Below are positions 24,602 to 33,224 of a stretch of DNA of 64,000 bases, in pieces. Below the pieces are notes generated by a model, which was given only the letters and a program-made list of their open reading frames with translations, did not search any database and was not told the origin of the DNA. Positions within the stretch are counted from its first letter, which is position 1, and the number at the start of each line of letters is the position of its first letter. Where the stretch lies: NCBI GenBank assembly GCA_964565805.1, contig CAZMGH010000001.1, positions 62,001 through 126,000 on the forward strand, written 5' to 3'. A program made the position numbers and the translations under genes. Origin of the DNA: Catenibacillus sp964565805. Its GTDB lineage: Bacteria; Bacillota; Clostridia; Lachnospirales; Lachnospiraceae.

Positions 24602-27475
24602 CTATCTTGGAACCTCTTCCATGACAAACATTTCTACCTGGTCGCCTTCTTTAATGTCGTTAAACTTCTCCAGAGACATACCGCACTCATAGCCGGCATT
24701 AACTTCCTTCACATCATCCTTAAAACGCTTCAGGGAAGCCAGATCGCCTTCATAAATGACCACATTATCTCTTAGAAGTCTGGCTTTGCAGTTTCTGAGA
24801 ACTTTTCCATCAGTTACATAAGCGCCAATAATCGTGCCTACGCCGGAAACTTTATAGGTCTGGCGTACTTCCGCATGGCCGATGATCTTCTCTTCATATG
24901 TAGGATCCAGCATACCTTTCATGGCAGCCTCCACATCTTCAATAGCATTGTAAATAACACGGTACAAACGAACATCTACATTTTCTTGCTCTGCCACAGT
25001 CTTAGCCATATTATCCGGACGGACATTAAAGCCGATGATAATAGCATTCGATGCCGCCGCAAGAGTCACATCGCTTTCATTAATAGCGCCTACGCCGCCG
25101 TGTATCACTTTTACAGCTACCTCATCATTAGACAGCTTCACAAGACTTTGCTTTACAGCCTCCACGGAGCCCTGTACGTCTGCCTTTACCACAATATTTA
25201 ATTCCTTGATCTGTCCTGCCTGGATCTGATCAAACAGGCCGTCCAGAGACAGCTTGCTCTTAGTCTCAGCCAGCATCTTTTCACGATTATTGGCAATAAA
25301 TGTTTCTGCCATAGCACGGGCTTCTTTTTCTGTATCCGTTATAATAAACACTTCGCCGGCCTGAGGCGCTTCATTTAAACCAAGGATCTCCACAGGCGTG
25401 GAAGGCCCTGCCTCTTTGACACGGCGGCCCTTATCATCGATCATGGCACGAACTTTACCGTGGGCTGTGCCAACGGCAATACAATCACCGGTTTTTAACG
25501 TCCCTTTCTGAACAAGCACTGTAGCTACAGGACCTCGGCCCTTATCCAGCTGTGCTTCAAGTACGAGCCCTCTGGCCTTTCGGTTAGGATTAGCCTTCAG
25601 TTCCCGCATTTCTGCCACAAGAAGGATCATATCCAAAAGCTCATCCAAACCTTCTTTTGTATGGGCGGATACAGGCACCATTATGGTCTGTCCTCCCCAG
25701 TCTTCAGCAACCAGGTCATACTCTGTGAGTTCCTGCTTTACCCGGTCAATATTTGCGCTTGGCTTATCAATCTTGTTAATAGCAACAATGATCTCAATGC
25801 CTGCTGCCTTTGCATGGTTAATGGCCTCAATGGTCTGAGGCATAACACCGTCATCAGCAGCCACAACAAGAATGGCAATATCTGTGGACTGAGCGCCTCT
25901 TAAACGCATGGCCGTAAATGCCTCATGTCCCGGTGTATCCAGGAAGGTGATCTTCTGTCCGTTCACTTCCACCACATAAGCGCCGATATGCTGGGTAATA
26001 CCTCCGGCCTCCCCTGCAGTAACGCTTGTTTTCCGGATAGCATCCAAAATAGATGTCTTGCCGTGGTCTACATGGCCCATAACACATACAACGGGCGGTC
26101 TTGGAACAAGATCCTTTGCATCCTCTTCTTCCTCACGAAGAAGCTCTTCGATTACATCCACAACCACTTCTTGCTCGCATAAAATGTCATAATCCAGCGC
26201 GATCTCTTCCGCCTCATCGTAGGAAATCTCAGAGTTTAAGCTGACCATTTTCCCGGCAAGGAAAAGCTTCTTAACAATCTCAGCGCCGGGAACCTTCATC
26301 TTTTCTCCCAGCTCTTTTAAAGTAATGGTTTCCGGAAGCACGATGCTGGTCACCTTCTCAACCACTGGCTTTGGCTTTGGCGCCGGAGGAGTTAAAGGCT
26401 TCTTGGCAGAGGTCATGTTCTTGCCTCTTGAAGGCTTCTTTTCATTATCCCTATCACGGTTGTTCCGGTCCTTATCCCTGGAATCTTTATAGTTTCTCCG
26501 ATTTTCACGGGTGGTATCCTTAGTTACCACAACCTCTTTGTTAATAGCGGAATCCAGGTTAAACCGGTTATCCCGGTCACCACGGCCTCTCTGGCCGCCC
26601 CGGCCCTCACTGCGGTTATTATCCCTTCCGGAATTATTAAAGGAACGGCCGCCCCGGTCCCCATTATTATTGTTAAAGCGGTTATTGCCGCCAAAACGGC
26701 TGCCGCGGTTTTCTCCGCTGTTCCGATCGTTATTTCTGTCATTGTTCCGGTCACCGTAATTTCTCTGGCCGTCACGACTGCCGGAATAGCGGCCGCTGCG
26801 ATTCTCTCCATTGTTCCGGTCATGATTCCGGTCGTTGTTCCGGTCACCGTAATTTCTCTGGCCGTCACGACTGCCGGAATAGCGGCCGCTGCGATTCTCT
26901 CCATTGTTCCGGTCATGATTCCGGTCGTTGTTCCGATCACCGTAATTTCTCTGGCCGTCACGATTGGCGGAATAGCGGCCGCCCCGGTTCTCTCCGTTGT
27001 TACGATCATGATTTCGGTCGTTATTTCTGTTGTTCCGGTCATTATTTCGATCGCTGTAATTTCTCTGACTATCACGGCCGCTAAAACGTCCCCTGTTTTC
27101 CGGGTTTCTGTTATCATTCTGACGTCCATCACGATTCCCGCCATCGCCGGAACGTCCGGAGAAACGATTGTTCTGCCGGTCCTGACCCTGACGATTGTTT
27201 TCCTGGCGATTATTTTCCTGCCGGTTATTTTCTCTTTGTCCTGTATTCATACGCTGCTCTCCACGTCCATTATCACTTCTCTGTAAAGCCGGCTTGTTTT
27301 CCGGTTTTCCAGTTCTGCCAGAAGTAAAGTATTTTCTTATTTTATTCGCACTCTCTGATGTGATCGTGCTCATATGACTTTCAACATCAATTCCATGACC
27401 TTTTAAGGCATATATCACATCTCTGCTGCTTTTTCCAAGTTCTTTTGCCAACTCATGTACTCTGATTTTTGACAT
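24602..27475 (-). CDS. infB: Translation initiation factor IF-2
   Basis: A 957-residue GTPase that brings initiator tRNA to the 30S subunit. An N-terminal IF2N helix bundle (residues 1-50) is followed by a long Arg/Asn/Asp/Gly-rich linker (about 55-350) with a DNA tandem repeat, a second IF2N motif (VPGAEIVKKLFL), then the G domain with GHVDHGKTS, DTPGHEAF and NKIDKP, and domains II-IV. The catalytic half is ordinary for Firmicutes; the linker is unusually long and rich in charged repeats. The ATG follows CGGAGG. Its position, ylxQ before it and rbfA after it, is the conserved order. Confidence 0.97.
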   Translation of the reverse strand: MSKIRVHELAKELGKSSRDVIYALKGHGIDVESHMSTITSESANKIRKYFTSGRTGKPENKPALQRSDNGRGEQRMNTGQRENNRQENNRQENNRQGQDRQNNRFSGRSGDGGNRDGRQNDNRNPENRGRFSGRDSQRNYSDRNNDRNNRNNDRNHDRNNGENRGGRYSANRDGQRNYGDRNNDRNHDRNNGENRSGRYSGSRDGQRNYGDRNNDRNHDRNNGENRSGRYSGSRDGQRNYGDRNNDRNNDRNSGENRGSRFGGNNRFNNNNGDRGGRSFNNSGRDNNRSEGRGGQRGRGDRDNRFNLDSAINKEVVVTKDTTRENRRNYKDSRDKDRNNRDRDNEKKPSRGKNMTSAKKPLTPPAPKPKPVVEKVTSIVLPETITLKELGEKMKVPGAEIVKKLFLAGKMVSLNSEISYDEAEEIALDYDILCEQEVVVDVIEELLREEEEDAKDLVPRPPVVCVMGHVDHGKTSILDAIRKTSVTAGEAGGITQHIGAYVVEVNGQKITFLDTPGHEAFTAMRLRGAQSTDIAILVVAADDGVMPQTIEAINHAKAAGIEIIVAINKIDKPSANIDRVKQELTEYDLVAEDWGGQTIMVPVSAHTKEGLDELLDMILLVAEMRELKANPNRKARGLVLEAQLDKGRGPVATVLVQKGTLKTGDCIAVGTAHGKVRAMIDDKGRRVKEAGPSTPVEILGLNEAPQAGEVFIITDTEKEARAMAETFIANNREKMLAETKSKLSLDGLFDQIQAGQIKELNIVVKADVQGSVEAVKQSLVKLSNDEVAVKVIHGGVGAINESDVTLAAASNAIIIGFNVRPDNMAKTVAEQENVDVRLYRVIYNAIEDVEAAMKGMLDPTYEEKIIGHAEVRQTYKVSGVGTIIGAYVTDGKVLRNCKARLLRDNVVIYEGDLASLKRFKDDVKEVNAGYECGMSLEKFNDIKEGDQVEMFVMEEVPR
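26681..27073 (-). repeat. 93-bp coding tandem repeat in infB
   Basis: Residues 135-265 of IF-2 consist of about four copies of a 31-residue unit, DGQRNYGDRNNDRNHDRN followed by NGENRSGRYSGSR. Copies at residues 173-203 and 204-234 are identical in protein and nearly identical in DNA; the outer copies diverge and the first carries a short internal insertion. A minor RQENN repeat precedes the block. Period 93 keeps the reading frame. Confidence 0.9.
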
Positions 27476-27479
27476 ATGA

Positions 27480-27806
27480 CTACCTCCGTTCTTCTGATTC
27501 CGGGTTAACGAGTTTCAAAATGGCTCCGGCAAAACCCTGATCCAGCAATGCCAGGGACGCGCGAAATTCCTTCCCCATGGCATGGCCCAGGTCTGCCTTT
27601 GTCCCATAAATCCTAAAAGGCACATGATAATATGCGCACATATTTCTAAACATTTTTTTTGTATTCTCCGACGCATCACCGGCAATCAGCACTAGAACGG
27701 CTTTATGGCTTTTAATGGCTTTCTCTGTGGATAGTTCGCCGCTGGTCACCTTCCCGGCACGGGTTGCCAGTCCGACCATTGACAAGACCTTATCCCTGTT
27801 GATCAA
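27480..27806 (-). CDS. ylxQ: L7Ae/L30e-family protein YlxQ
   Basis: A 108-residue L7Ae-type fold expected to bind kink-turn RNA. Typical text is GLATRAGKVTSGE near the N-terminus and VLIAGDASENTKK in the middle. The start is a TTG at 27806 shortly after GGAGAG, lying inside the end of rnpM (17-base overlap), which implies translational coupling. It is always found between ylxR/rnpM and infB in Firmicutes. Its precise role in ribosome or RNA biology is not settled. Confidence 0.9.
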   Translation of the reverse strand: MINRDKVLSMVGLATRAGKVTSGELSTEKAIKSHKAVLVLIAGDASENTKKMFRNMCAYYHVPFRIYGTKADLGHAMGKEFRASLALLDQGFAGAILKLVNPESEERR

Positions 27807-28062
27807 TACTCTCCATCTCCTTTGTCAGCTGTTCATACACTTCTTTGGGAATGTTCATTTTAAATGAGCGCTCCAGCCCTTTGCTTTTAATGGCTTTTTT
27901 AAGACATTCACTGCTGGGACATATATACGCTCCCCGACCGTTTTTCCGTCCGGTAGCATCGATCATGACCGCATCCTCCGGGGTTTTGATAACCCGGATC
28001 ATTTCTTTCTTGTTCTTCATTTCACCGCAGCCGATGCACTGTCGCAATGGAATCTTTTTCAT
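27790..28062 (-). CDS. rnpM: YlxR/RnpM RNA-binding protein
   Basis: A 90-residue DUF448 protein; the Bacillus homologue has been described as an RNase P modulator. It carries the paired cysteine-like QCIGCGEMKNKKEMIRV and the GRGAYICPSSECL segment. The ATG at 28062 is eight bases after GAGG; a GTG three codons earlier is possible. It sits between nusA and ylxQ, the invariant place for this gene. Confidence 0.92.
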   Translation of the reverse strand: MKKIPLRQCIGCGEMKNKKEMIRVIKTPEDAVMIDATGRKNGRGAYICPSSECLKKAIKSKGLERSFKMNIPKEVYEQLTKEMESIDQQG

Positions 28063-28121
28063 GCCCATCACCTCAATCTCTGATCTTATTTCTAATCATC
28101 CAGACCGCCAAAATGGCGCTT

Positions 28122-29285
28122 TTAATCCTCAAAGCCGTCCGGATCAAAATACTCTTTGTCATCATCATAACTGTCCTCCGGATCATCGACCCGGTTCCCC
28201 TGCTCATCATAAAACAGCTCATCTCCAAGGATGTCATCGTAAACAGGAGCCGCCTGGCTCTGGCTCTTAATGTCGATCTTATACCCGGTCAGACGGGCAG
28301 CCAGACGGGCATTTTGTCCTTCCTTACCAATGGCCAGGGACAGCTGATAATCAGGAACTACAACACCGGCGCTTTTTTCCTCTTCATTTACATTAACTGA
28401 AATAACCTTAGCCGGGCTTAACGCATTTTCAATGAGAATGGCCGGGTCGTCGCTCCAGTTGATAATATCTATTTTTTCGCCTCTCAACTCATCCACAATG
28501 GCATTAACACGGGAGCCATTGACACCGACACAAGCGCCTACAGGATCCACGTTAGGATCATTGCTGGATACGGCAATCTTTGTACGGGAACCGGCCTCGC
28601 GGGCAATGCTGCGAATCTCAACCGTTCCATCCCTCACCTCTGTCACTTCTGCTTCAAACAGTCGTTTTACCAACTCCGGATGCGTTCTGGATACAGTGAT
28701 CTTCGGTCCCTTTGTCGTATCCTTTACATCTACCACATAAAGCTTAACCCGCTCTGTGGGATGGAAAACCTCACCTTTCACCTGCTCGCTTTCCGTAAGA
28801 AGGGCATCCACTTTTCCAAGATTTACACTGATATTTTTCCCTACATAGCGCTGCACAATACCTGTAACAATATCTTTCTCCATGCTGTAGTACCGGTTAT
28901 ATAAGGACTTGCGCTCTTCCTCCCGGATCTTCTGGACAACTACCTGCTTCGCCTTCTGGGCCGCAATACGTCCAAAATTTCTTGGAGTTACTTCCACCTG
29001 AACAATATCCCCAAGGTCATATTTAGGGTCCTTTAACTTGGCATTGGCGAGGCTGATCTGGGTTACCGGATCTTCCACCTCTTCTACTACCGTTTTTTCC
29101 GCGTAAACAAGGACCTTTCCGTTGTCCCGGTTAATGATCACCCGGATATTATCCGACTTGCCGTACTCATTTTTACATGCGGCTACAAGGGAACTTTCAA
29201 TGGCTTCCAAAAGGATCTCCTTGCTGACTCCCTTTTCTTTCTCGATCTGCGCCAAAGCCTCTATTAATTCGCGTCCTTCATTCAT
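28122..29285 (-). CDS. nusA: Transcription termination/antitermination factor NusA
   Basis: Binds RNA polymerase and nascent RNA, modulating pausing, intrinsic termination and antitermination. The 387-residue protein has the N-terminal polymerase-binding domain, an S1 domain (VTGIVQRYVGKNISVNLGKV), then KH1 (DPVGACVGVNGSRVNAI) and KH2 (AIGKEGQNARLAARLTG). After KH2 the tail is strongly acidic, and there are no C-terminal AR repeats, as in other Firmicutes. ATG 29285 has AAGGAGG eight bases upstream; a longer reading has no site. rimP precedes it. Confidence 0.96.
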   Translation of the reverse strand: MNEGRELIEALAQIEKEKGVSKEILLEAIESSLVAACKNEYGKSDNIRVIINRDNGKVLVYAEKTVVEEVEDPVTQISLANAKLKDPKYDLGDIVQVEVTPRNFGRIAAQKAKQVVVQKIREEERKSLYNRYYSMEKDIVTGIVQRYVGKNISVNLGKVDALLTESEQVKGEVFHPTERVKLYVVDVKDTTKGPKITVSRTHPELVKRLFEAEVTEVRDGTVEIRSIAREAGSRTKIAVSSNDPNVDPVGACVGVNGSRVNAIVDELRGEKIDIINWSDDPAILIENALSPAKVISVNVNEEEKSAGVVVPDYQLSLAIGKEGQNARLAARLTGYKIDIKSQSQAAPVYDDILGDELFYDEQGNRVDDPEDSYDDDKEYFDPDGFED

Positions 29286-29334
29286 CTTGCTTTCCTCCTT
29301 TTTTGGGCCTGCTCTTTTGCCCACTGCTTAGTAA

Positions 29335-29799
29335 TCAATAGAAAAATGCCAGCCGGATCAAGGCGATGGCTGTTTTTTCAAAAGTCATCTCCCGGCCGTC
29401 TTCCAGTTCAATGGTCACACTGTCTTTATCGTAACTTTTTAAGATTCCGGTAAACTCCTTCTTTTTATCTATGGGTTTATACAAACGAATCTCCACATCT
29501 TTGCCAATGCTCCTGGCAAAGTCCTTTTCTTTTTTCAGAGGACGGTTCAGACCGGGAGAGCTTACTTCAAAAATATAATTTTCCGAAATATAGTCCTTCT
29601 CATCCAGCACGTCGCCAAATTCCCGGTTAATGACCTCACAGTCATCCACGGTAATGCCGCCTTCCTTATCAATGTAAACCCGAAGATACCAGTTGGATCC
29701 TTCCTTAACCCATTCCACATCCACCAGTTCAAAATGATGGGCGTCAATGATGGGGGTGATGAGTTCTTCTGTCATTTTCTCATACTCTTTCCTGGCCAT
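29335..29799 (-). CDS. rimP: Ribosome maturation factor RimP
   Basis: A 154-residue factor for 30S assembly. Family segments are ELVDVEWVKEGSNWYLRVYID, GGITVDDCEVINREFGDVLD and ENYIFEVSSPGLNRPLKK, with the C-terminal SH3-like domain intact. It is the first gene of the nusA-infB operon; GGAAGAGG precedes the ATG. Upstream, only 16 known bases separate it from an assembly gap. Confidence 0.95.
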   Translation of the reverse strand: MARKEYEKMTEELITPIIDAHHFELVDVEWVKEGSNWYLRVYIDKEGGITVDDCEVINREFGDVLDEKDYISENYIFEVSSPGLNRPLKKEKDFARSIGKDVEIRLYKPIDKKKEFTGILKSYDKDSVTIELEDGREMTFEKTAIALIRLAFFY

Positions 29800-29815
29800 G
29801 CTTCCTCTTCCTTTC

Positions 29816-29915
29816 NNNNNNNNNNNNNNNNNNNNNNNNNNNNNNNNNNNNNNNNNNNNNNNNNNNNNNNNNNNNNNNNNNNNNNNNNNNNNNNNNNNNN
29901 NNNNNNNNNNNNNNN
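29816..29915. other. Assembly gap of 100 N
   Basis: Exactly 100 N, the usual placeholder for an unknown distance. It lies in the rimP leader, so the spacing between rimP and its promoter is not known. Confidence 0.99.
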
Positions 29916-29967
29916 CGGCATAGAGGTATCCCCTTGCGGGATTTCATGTTATCTGTGGACAAAGACA

Positions 29968-29991
29968 AAGAGTGGACTTACGTCCACTCTT
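29968..29991 (-). terminator. Leader hairpin of the rimP operon, terminator-like
   Basis: AAGAGTGGAC and GTCCACTCTT form a perfect stem with a four-base loop, about 25 bases after the predicted transcription start, followed on the minus strand by TTGTCTTTGTC. It may be a transcription attenuator; the tail is weak. Confidence 0.5.
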
Positions 29992-30019
29992 CTAGTATCA
30001 TCTTATTGCTATCTACGCA

Positions 30020-30048
30020 ATTATAGCACTTCTAATTTAAATATGCAA
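30020..30048 (-). promoter_or_regulatory. Probable promoter of the rimP-nusA-infB operon
   Basis: On the minus strand TTGCAT (30043-30048) and TATAAT (30020-30025) are 17 bases apart, diverging from the amt promoter. Confidence 0.75.
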
Positions 30049-30164
30049 GAAGTTTTTCGATTACATGTCATAATCTCAATTTTGTTTGTTTTTCTTATAT
30101 ATCCCAAAATTATATGCTTTTTTTAGGCGGTTTTAATAAATATAAAATTTTGCCTTACATTTTC

Positions 30165-30193
30165 TTGACAAACAAAATAAAATACGATAAACT
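30165..30193 (+). promoter_or_regulatory. Promoter of the amt-PII gene
   Basis: TTGACA (30165-30170) and TAAACT (30188-30193) with 17-base spacing. The predicted leader to the ATG is about 140 bases and holds two hairpins. Confidence 0.82.
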
Positions 30194-30211
30194 GTCCACT
30201 GTAAAACAAAG

Positions 30212-30244
30212 GCGTTTTAGAGTTTTGGCTCTAAAGCGCTTTTT
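30212..30244 (+). terminator. First attenuator-like hairpin in the amt leader
   Basis: GCGTTTTAGAG pairs with CTCTAAAGCGC (one G-T pair) around the hexaloop TTTTGG, followed at once by TTTTT. Confidence 0.7.
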
Positions 30245-30260
30245 ACATGTACAAAGATGT

Positions 30261-30297
30261 GCATCCCGAAAAGGCAGATTTTCAGGGATGCTTTTTT
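30261..30297 (+). terminator. Second attenuator-like hairpin in the amt leader
   Basis: GCATCCC/GGGATGC with inner GAAAA/TTTTC around loop GGCAGA, followed by TTTTTT. Outer TGTACAAA and TTTTGTACA can extend the stem and would then pair the T-run. Confidence 0.75.
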
Positions 30298-30338
30298 GTA
30301 CACGAAATTTGATAGGATCTGAGAGGAGGAATCTTATT

Positions 30339-32093
30339 ATGACAGACGAAATTTTAACTGCGATTAACGATGCCGTGAGTACAGAGGTCTTTGGAATCTG
30401 GTTTTTAATCGGCGCCGCCTTTGTATTTTTTATGCAGGCAGGCTTTGCAATGGTAGAAACCGGTTTTACCAGAGCCAAAAACGCCGGAAACATTATCATG
30501 AAAAATCTCATGGATTTTTGTATTGGTACATGTGTATTTATTGTTATTGGCTTTGGCCTTTTGCTTGGCGAAGACGCTTTAGGCGGCTTTATCGGGCTTC
30601 CTACGATGGGTATTTTTACCGATTATGCAAATTTTGACTGGTCTAGCTTTGTGTTTAATCTGGTATTTTGCGCTACGGCAGCTACCATAGTATCCGGTTC
30701 AATGGCTGAACGGACAAAATTCCTTTCCTATTGTATCTATTCAGCGGTAATCTCTGCTGTCGTATATCCCATTGAGGCCCATTGGATCTGGGGCGGCGGC
30801 TGGCTCTCTCAGATTGGATTCCATGATTTTGCCGGTTCTGCGGCCATCCATACGGTGGGAGGATTAACGGCATTTATCGGCGCTGCCCTAGTTGGCGCAA
30901 GGATTGGAAAATTTACCCGGGACAAAAACGGGAAGGTTACGAAAGTCCATGCATTTCCGGGACATAATATTGTTATCGGAGCTTTAGGATGCTTTATCCT
31001 TTGGTTTGGCTGGTATGGATTTAACGGTGCAGCCGCTACCTCCGGTTCACAGCTTGCTTCCATTTTCATGTCAACGACAATTGCCCCTGCAGTTGCCACT
31101 GTTGTATGTATGATTTTTACATGGATAAAATACGGCAAACCGGATGTGTCTATGTGTCTAAACGCATCCCTGGCCGGACTTGTAGCCATCACAGCGCCCT
31201 GCGATGTTACAGATGCCATCGGTTCTTTGATCATTGGTGCTGTGGCCGGTCTGCTGGTAGTATTTGGCGTATGGTTCTGTGACAATGTCGCCCATGTCGA
31301 CGACCCGGTAGGCGCTGTAGCTGTCCATTGTGTTAATGGTATTTGGGGAACAATTGCCGTAGGTCTTTTTGCTACTGACAGCGTTCCCGGATCTGAAATT
31401 AACGGTCTCTTCTATGGCGGCGGTTTTGGGCAGCTGGGCATCCAGATCATTGGAATTGCAGCAGTAATCGCCTGGACAGCTGTTACCATGTTTATCGTAT
31501 TTAAGCTTATTGATAAAACCATAGGTCTTCGGGTTTCTCAGGAAGAAGAGATCGAGGGTCTTGATTCCAAAGAGCACGGCCTTGCCTCTGCTTATGCCGG
31601 CTTTAGTATCATGGACATTAATGAAAGCGGTATGGTGGAAAATGAAAATACCGAGCTTGGCGAAAATGATTATAATAAAGCCTCAGAAGCTCAAAAGGCT
31701 GCCTCTGTTCCTGTTGCCGGGCCTGTTGAAACCGATACCGGCATGTACAAAGTAGTCATTATTTCCAGATTGTCCAGATATGATCGTCTCAAATCCTCCT
31801 TAAATGAGCTTGGCGTGACCGGCATGACGGTTACTCAGGTCATGGGATGCGGAATTCAAAGAGGCGCCGGTGAAAAATACAGAGGCGTTGAAATGGATGT
31901 CACTGTTCTTCCAAAGGTAAAGGTTGAAGTGGTCATTGGAAATATTCCAATAGAAAAGGTCATCGAAACCGCTAAAAAAGCCCTGTATACCGGCCATATA
32001 GGCGACGGAAAAATCTTTGTCTACAATGTACAAAAGGTGGTTAAAGTTCGCACCGGCGAAGAAAATTTCCAGGCACTTAAAGATATTGAATAA
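30339..32093 (+). CDS. amt: Ammonium transporter fused to a PII signal domain
   Basis: An Amt/Rh channel of 11 spans (residues about 15-420) followed by a linker and a C-terminal PII (GlnB/GlnK-like) domain of roughly 115 residues, 584 in total. Channel marks are VETGFTRAKN, the pore histidines in AAIHTVGG and AVHCVNGIWG, and FNGAAATSGS. The PII part has the T-loop GEKYRGVEMDVTVLPKVK and the signature TGHIGDGKIFV. The tyrosine that is uridylylated in enteric PII (Tyr51) is Met here, while Tyr46 is kept, so control is likely by ATP/2-oxoglutarate binding only. Normally PII is a separate protein that plugs Amt; here it is covalently attached. ATG 30339 follows GAGGAGG. Confidence 0.95.
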   Translation: MTDEILTAINDAVSTEVFGIWFLIGAAFVFFMQAGFAMVETGFTRAKNAGNIIMKNLMDFCIGTCVFIVIGFGLLLGEDALGGFIGLPTMGIFTDYANFDWSSFVFNLVFCATAATIVSGSMAERTKFLSYCIYSAVISAVVYPIEAHWIWGGGWLSQIGFHDFAGSAAIHTVGGLTAFIGAALVGARIGKFTRDKNGKVTKVHAFPGHNIVIGALGCFILWFGWYGFNGAAATSGSQLASIFMSTTIAPAVATVVCMIFTWIKYGKPDVSMCLNASLAGLVAITAPCDVTDAIGSLIIGAVAGLLVVFGVWFCDNVAHVDDPVGAVAVHCVNGIWGTIAVGLFATDSVPGSEINGLFYGGGFGQLGIQIIGIAAVIAWTAVTMFIVFKLIDKTIGLRVSQEEEIEGLDSKEHGLASAYAGFSIMDINESGMVENENTELGENDYNKASEAQKAASVPVAGPVETDTGMYKVVIISRLSRYDRLKSSLNELGVTGMTVTQVMGCGIQRGAGEKYRGVEMDVTVLPKVKVEVVIGNIPIEKVIETAKKALYTGHIGDGKIFVYNVQKVVKVRTGEENFQALKDIE

Positions 32094-32114
32094 ATCGTTT
32101 GATTTCACTACATT

Positions 32115-32153
32115 AAAAAATACCTCCGGCGAAACTCCCGGAGGTATTTTTTT
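32115..32153. terminator. Bidirectional terminator between amt and degV
   Basis: AAATACCTCCGG and CCGGAGGTATTT pair perfectly with A-run before and T-run after, so it can serve both convergent genes. Confidence 0.92.
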
Positions 32154-32171
32154 ATATAAGTTTCTTTAATC

Positions 32172-33053
32172 TTAAACATCATACTTTTTCACAAAACCAA
32201 AGCCCAGGGCATAGGGACCCGTATGGGTAGCCACAGTGGCTCCGATCTGCCAGATAGGCACATCCTCACTGAGCCAGAAGGTATCCTTCACCTGACGGGC
32301 AAGAATCTCTCCTGCCATCCGGTCAATATTCATGCCCACACAGAATCGGTAGTTGTTGGGATTTTCCCCGGACTTTTCAAAGTAATCCCTGGCGATTTCC
32401 AGAAGTTTTTTTAAAGCCTTGACCGTATTTCTGGCAATACCGCCGGAAAAAATCTCTCCATCCTTCATAACGATCAAAGGCTTGATCCTCAATGCGCTTC
32501 CGGCGATGGAAGCGACCTTGCCAATCCGTCCGCCTCGCCTTAAATGCTCCAGATTTCCAACTGTAAAGCAGATCCGTCCCGTAGGAAGGATACGCTTTAA
32601 ATGCTCCACAGTCTCTTTATAGCTTAAACCTGCATCCCGCATGCGAACCGCTTCCAGTACAAAAAGGCCCTCATCAACGGTACACATCTTGCTCTCGATC
32701 ACCTTAATATGGGCCTTCGGATAGATTTCCAGCAAAACATCCCGGGCAGTTTTTGCCGCCTGGTGGGAACCGCTGAGTTTTCCGGACATACAGATACAGA
32801 TGATCCCTTTTCCCTCCTTAAGGACCGGCGTAAAGGCATCCACATAGTCCTGAACACTGGGCAGCGATGTTTTGGGAAATGCGTTTTCATCGATCATCTT
32901 TTTATAATAAGCCGTGGTATCCACCTCCAGCTTTTCTTTTTTATACGTTTCCCCATCAAAGGACACATAAAAATATACCGGGTGGATATTCAGCTCCTTC
33001 ATCATCTCAACAGGAATATCGCAGCCGCTGTCGGCAAAAATTTCAAATAACAT
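32172..33053 (-). CDS. DegV-family fatty-acid-binding protein
   Basis: A 293-residue DegV protein. Relatives bind long-chain fatty acids, and some act as FakB, presenting the acyl group to fatty-acid kinase FakA. Family marks are FADSGCDIP at the N-terminus, TSLPSVQDYVDAF, CMSGKLSGSHQAA and the NLEHLRRGGRIGK segment. No fakA gene is in the window. GGAGG lies six bases before the ATG. It is a single-gene unit. Confidence 0.92.
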   Translation of the reverse strand: MLFEIFADSGCDIPVEMMKELNIHPVYFYVSFDGETYKKEKLEVDTTAYYKKMIDENAFPKTSLPSVQDYVDAFTPVLKEGKGIICICMSGKLSGSHQAAKTARDVLLEIYPKAHIKVIESKMCTVDEGLFVLEAVRMRDAGLSYKETVEHLKRILPTGRICFTVGNLEHLRRGGRIGKVASIAGSALRIKPLIVMKDGEIFSGGIARNTVKALKKLLEIARDYFEKSGENPNNYRFCVGMNIDRMAGEILARQVKDTFWLSEDVPIWQIGATVATHTGPYALGFGFVKKYDV

Positions 33054-33150
33054 ATAAGGCCTCCAAAAGACATGGTTTTTAATACTACATTAAATTCTGG
33101 CCCTATTATACCACATCGGCATCCATAATCATAGCCCTAAATTAAATCAA

Positions 33151-33188
33151 CAGGCAGCAGTTCATCGGGACGGATGAACTGCTGCCTG
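33151..33188. terminator. Perfect 16-bp stem after the rhamnosidase gene
   Basis: CAGGCAGCAGTTCATC (33151-33166) pairs fully with 33173-33188 around a six-base loop. The minus-strand tail TTGATTTAATTT is weakly T-rich. It is probably the terminator of the rhamnosidase gene. A smaller GGGAC/GTCCC stem lies between it and the stop. Confidence 0.65.
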
Positions 33189-33224
33189 AATCATTCCCTC
33201 TTGCGGGACCACTGCGTCCCGGGC

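Noticed and set aside
26681..27073. Regular 93-bp repeats that resemble a CRISPR or other array
   Set aside because: Period is a multiple of three, spacers are absent and the repeats encode the IF-2 linker in frame.
30200..30300. ANTAR-type dual hexaloop motif in the amt leader
   Set aside because: The loops (TTTTGG, GGCAGA) do not match the A1/G4 consensus of known ANTAR targets; kept only as a general attenuator pair.
30114..30338. Extended amt start at 30114
   Set aside because: It would run through the promoter and both leader hairpins; ATG 30339 has GAGGAGG.
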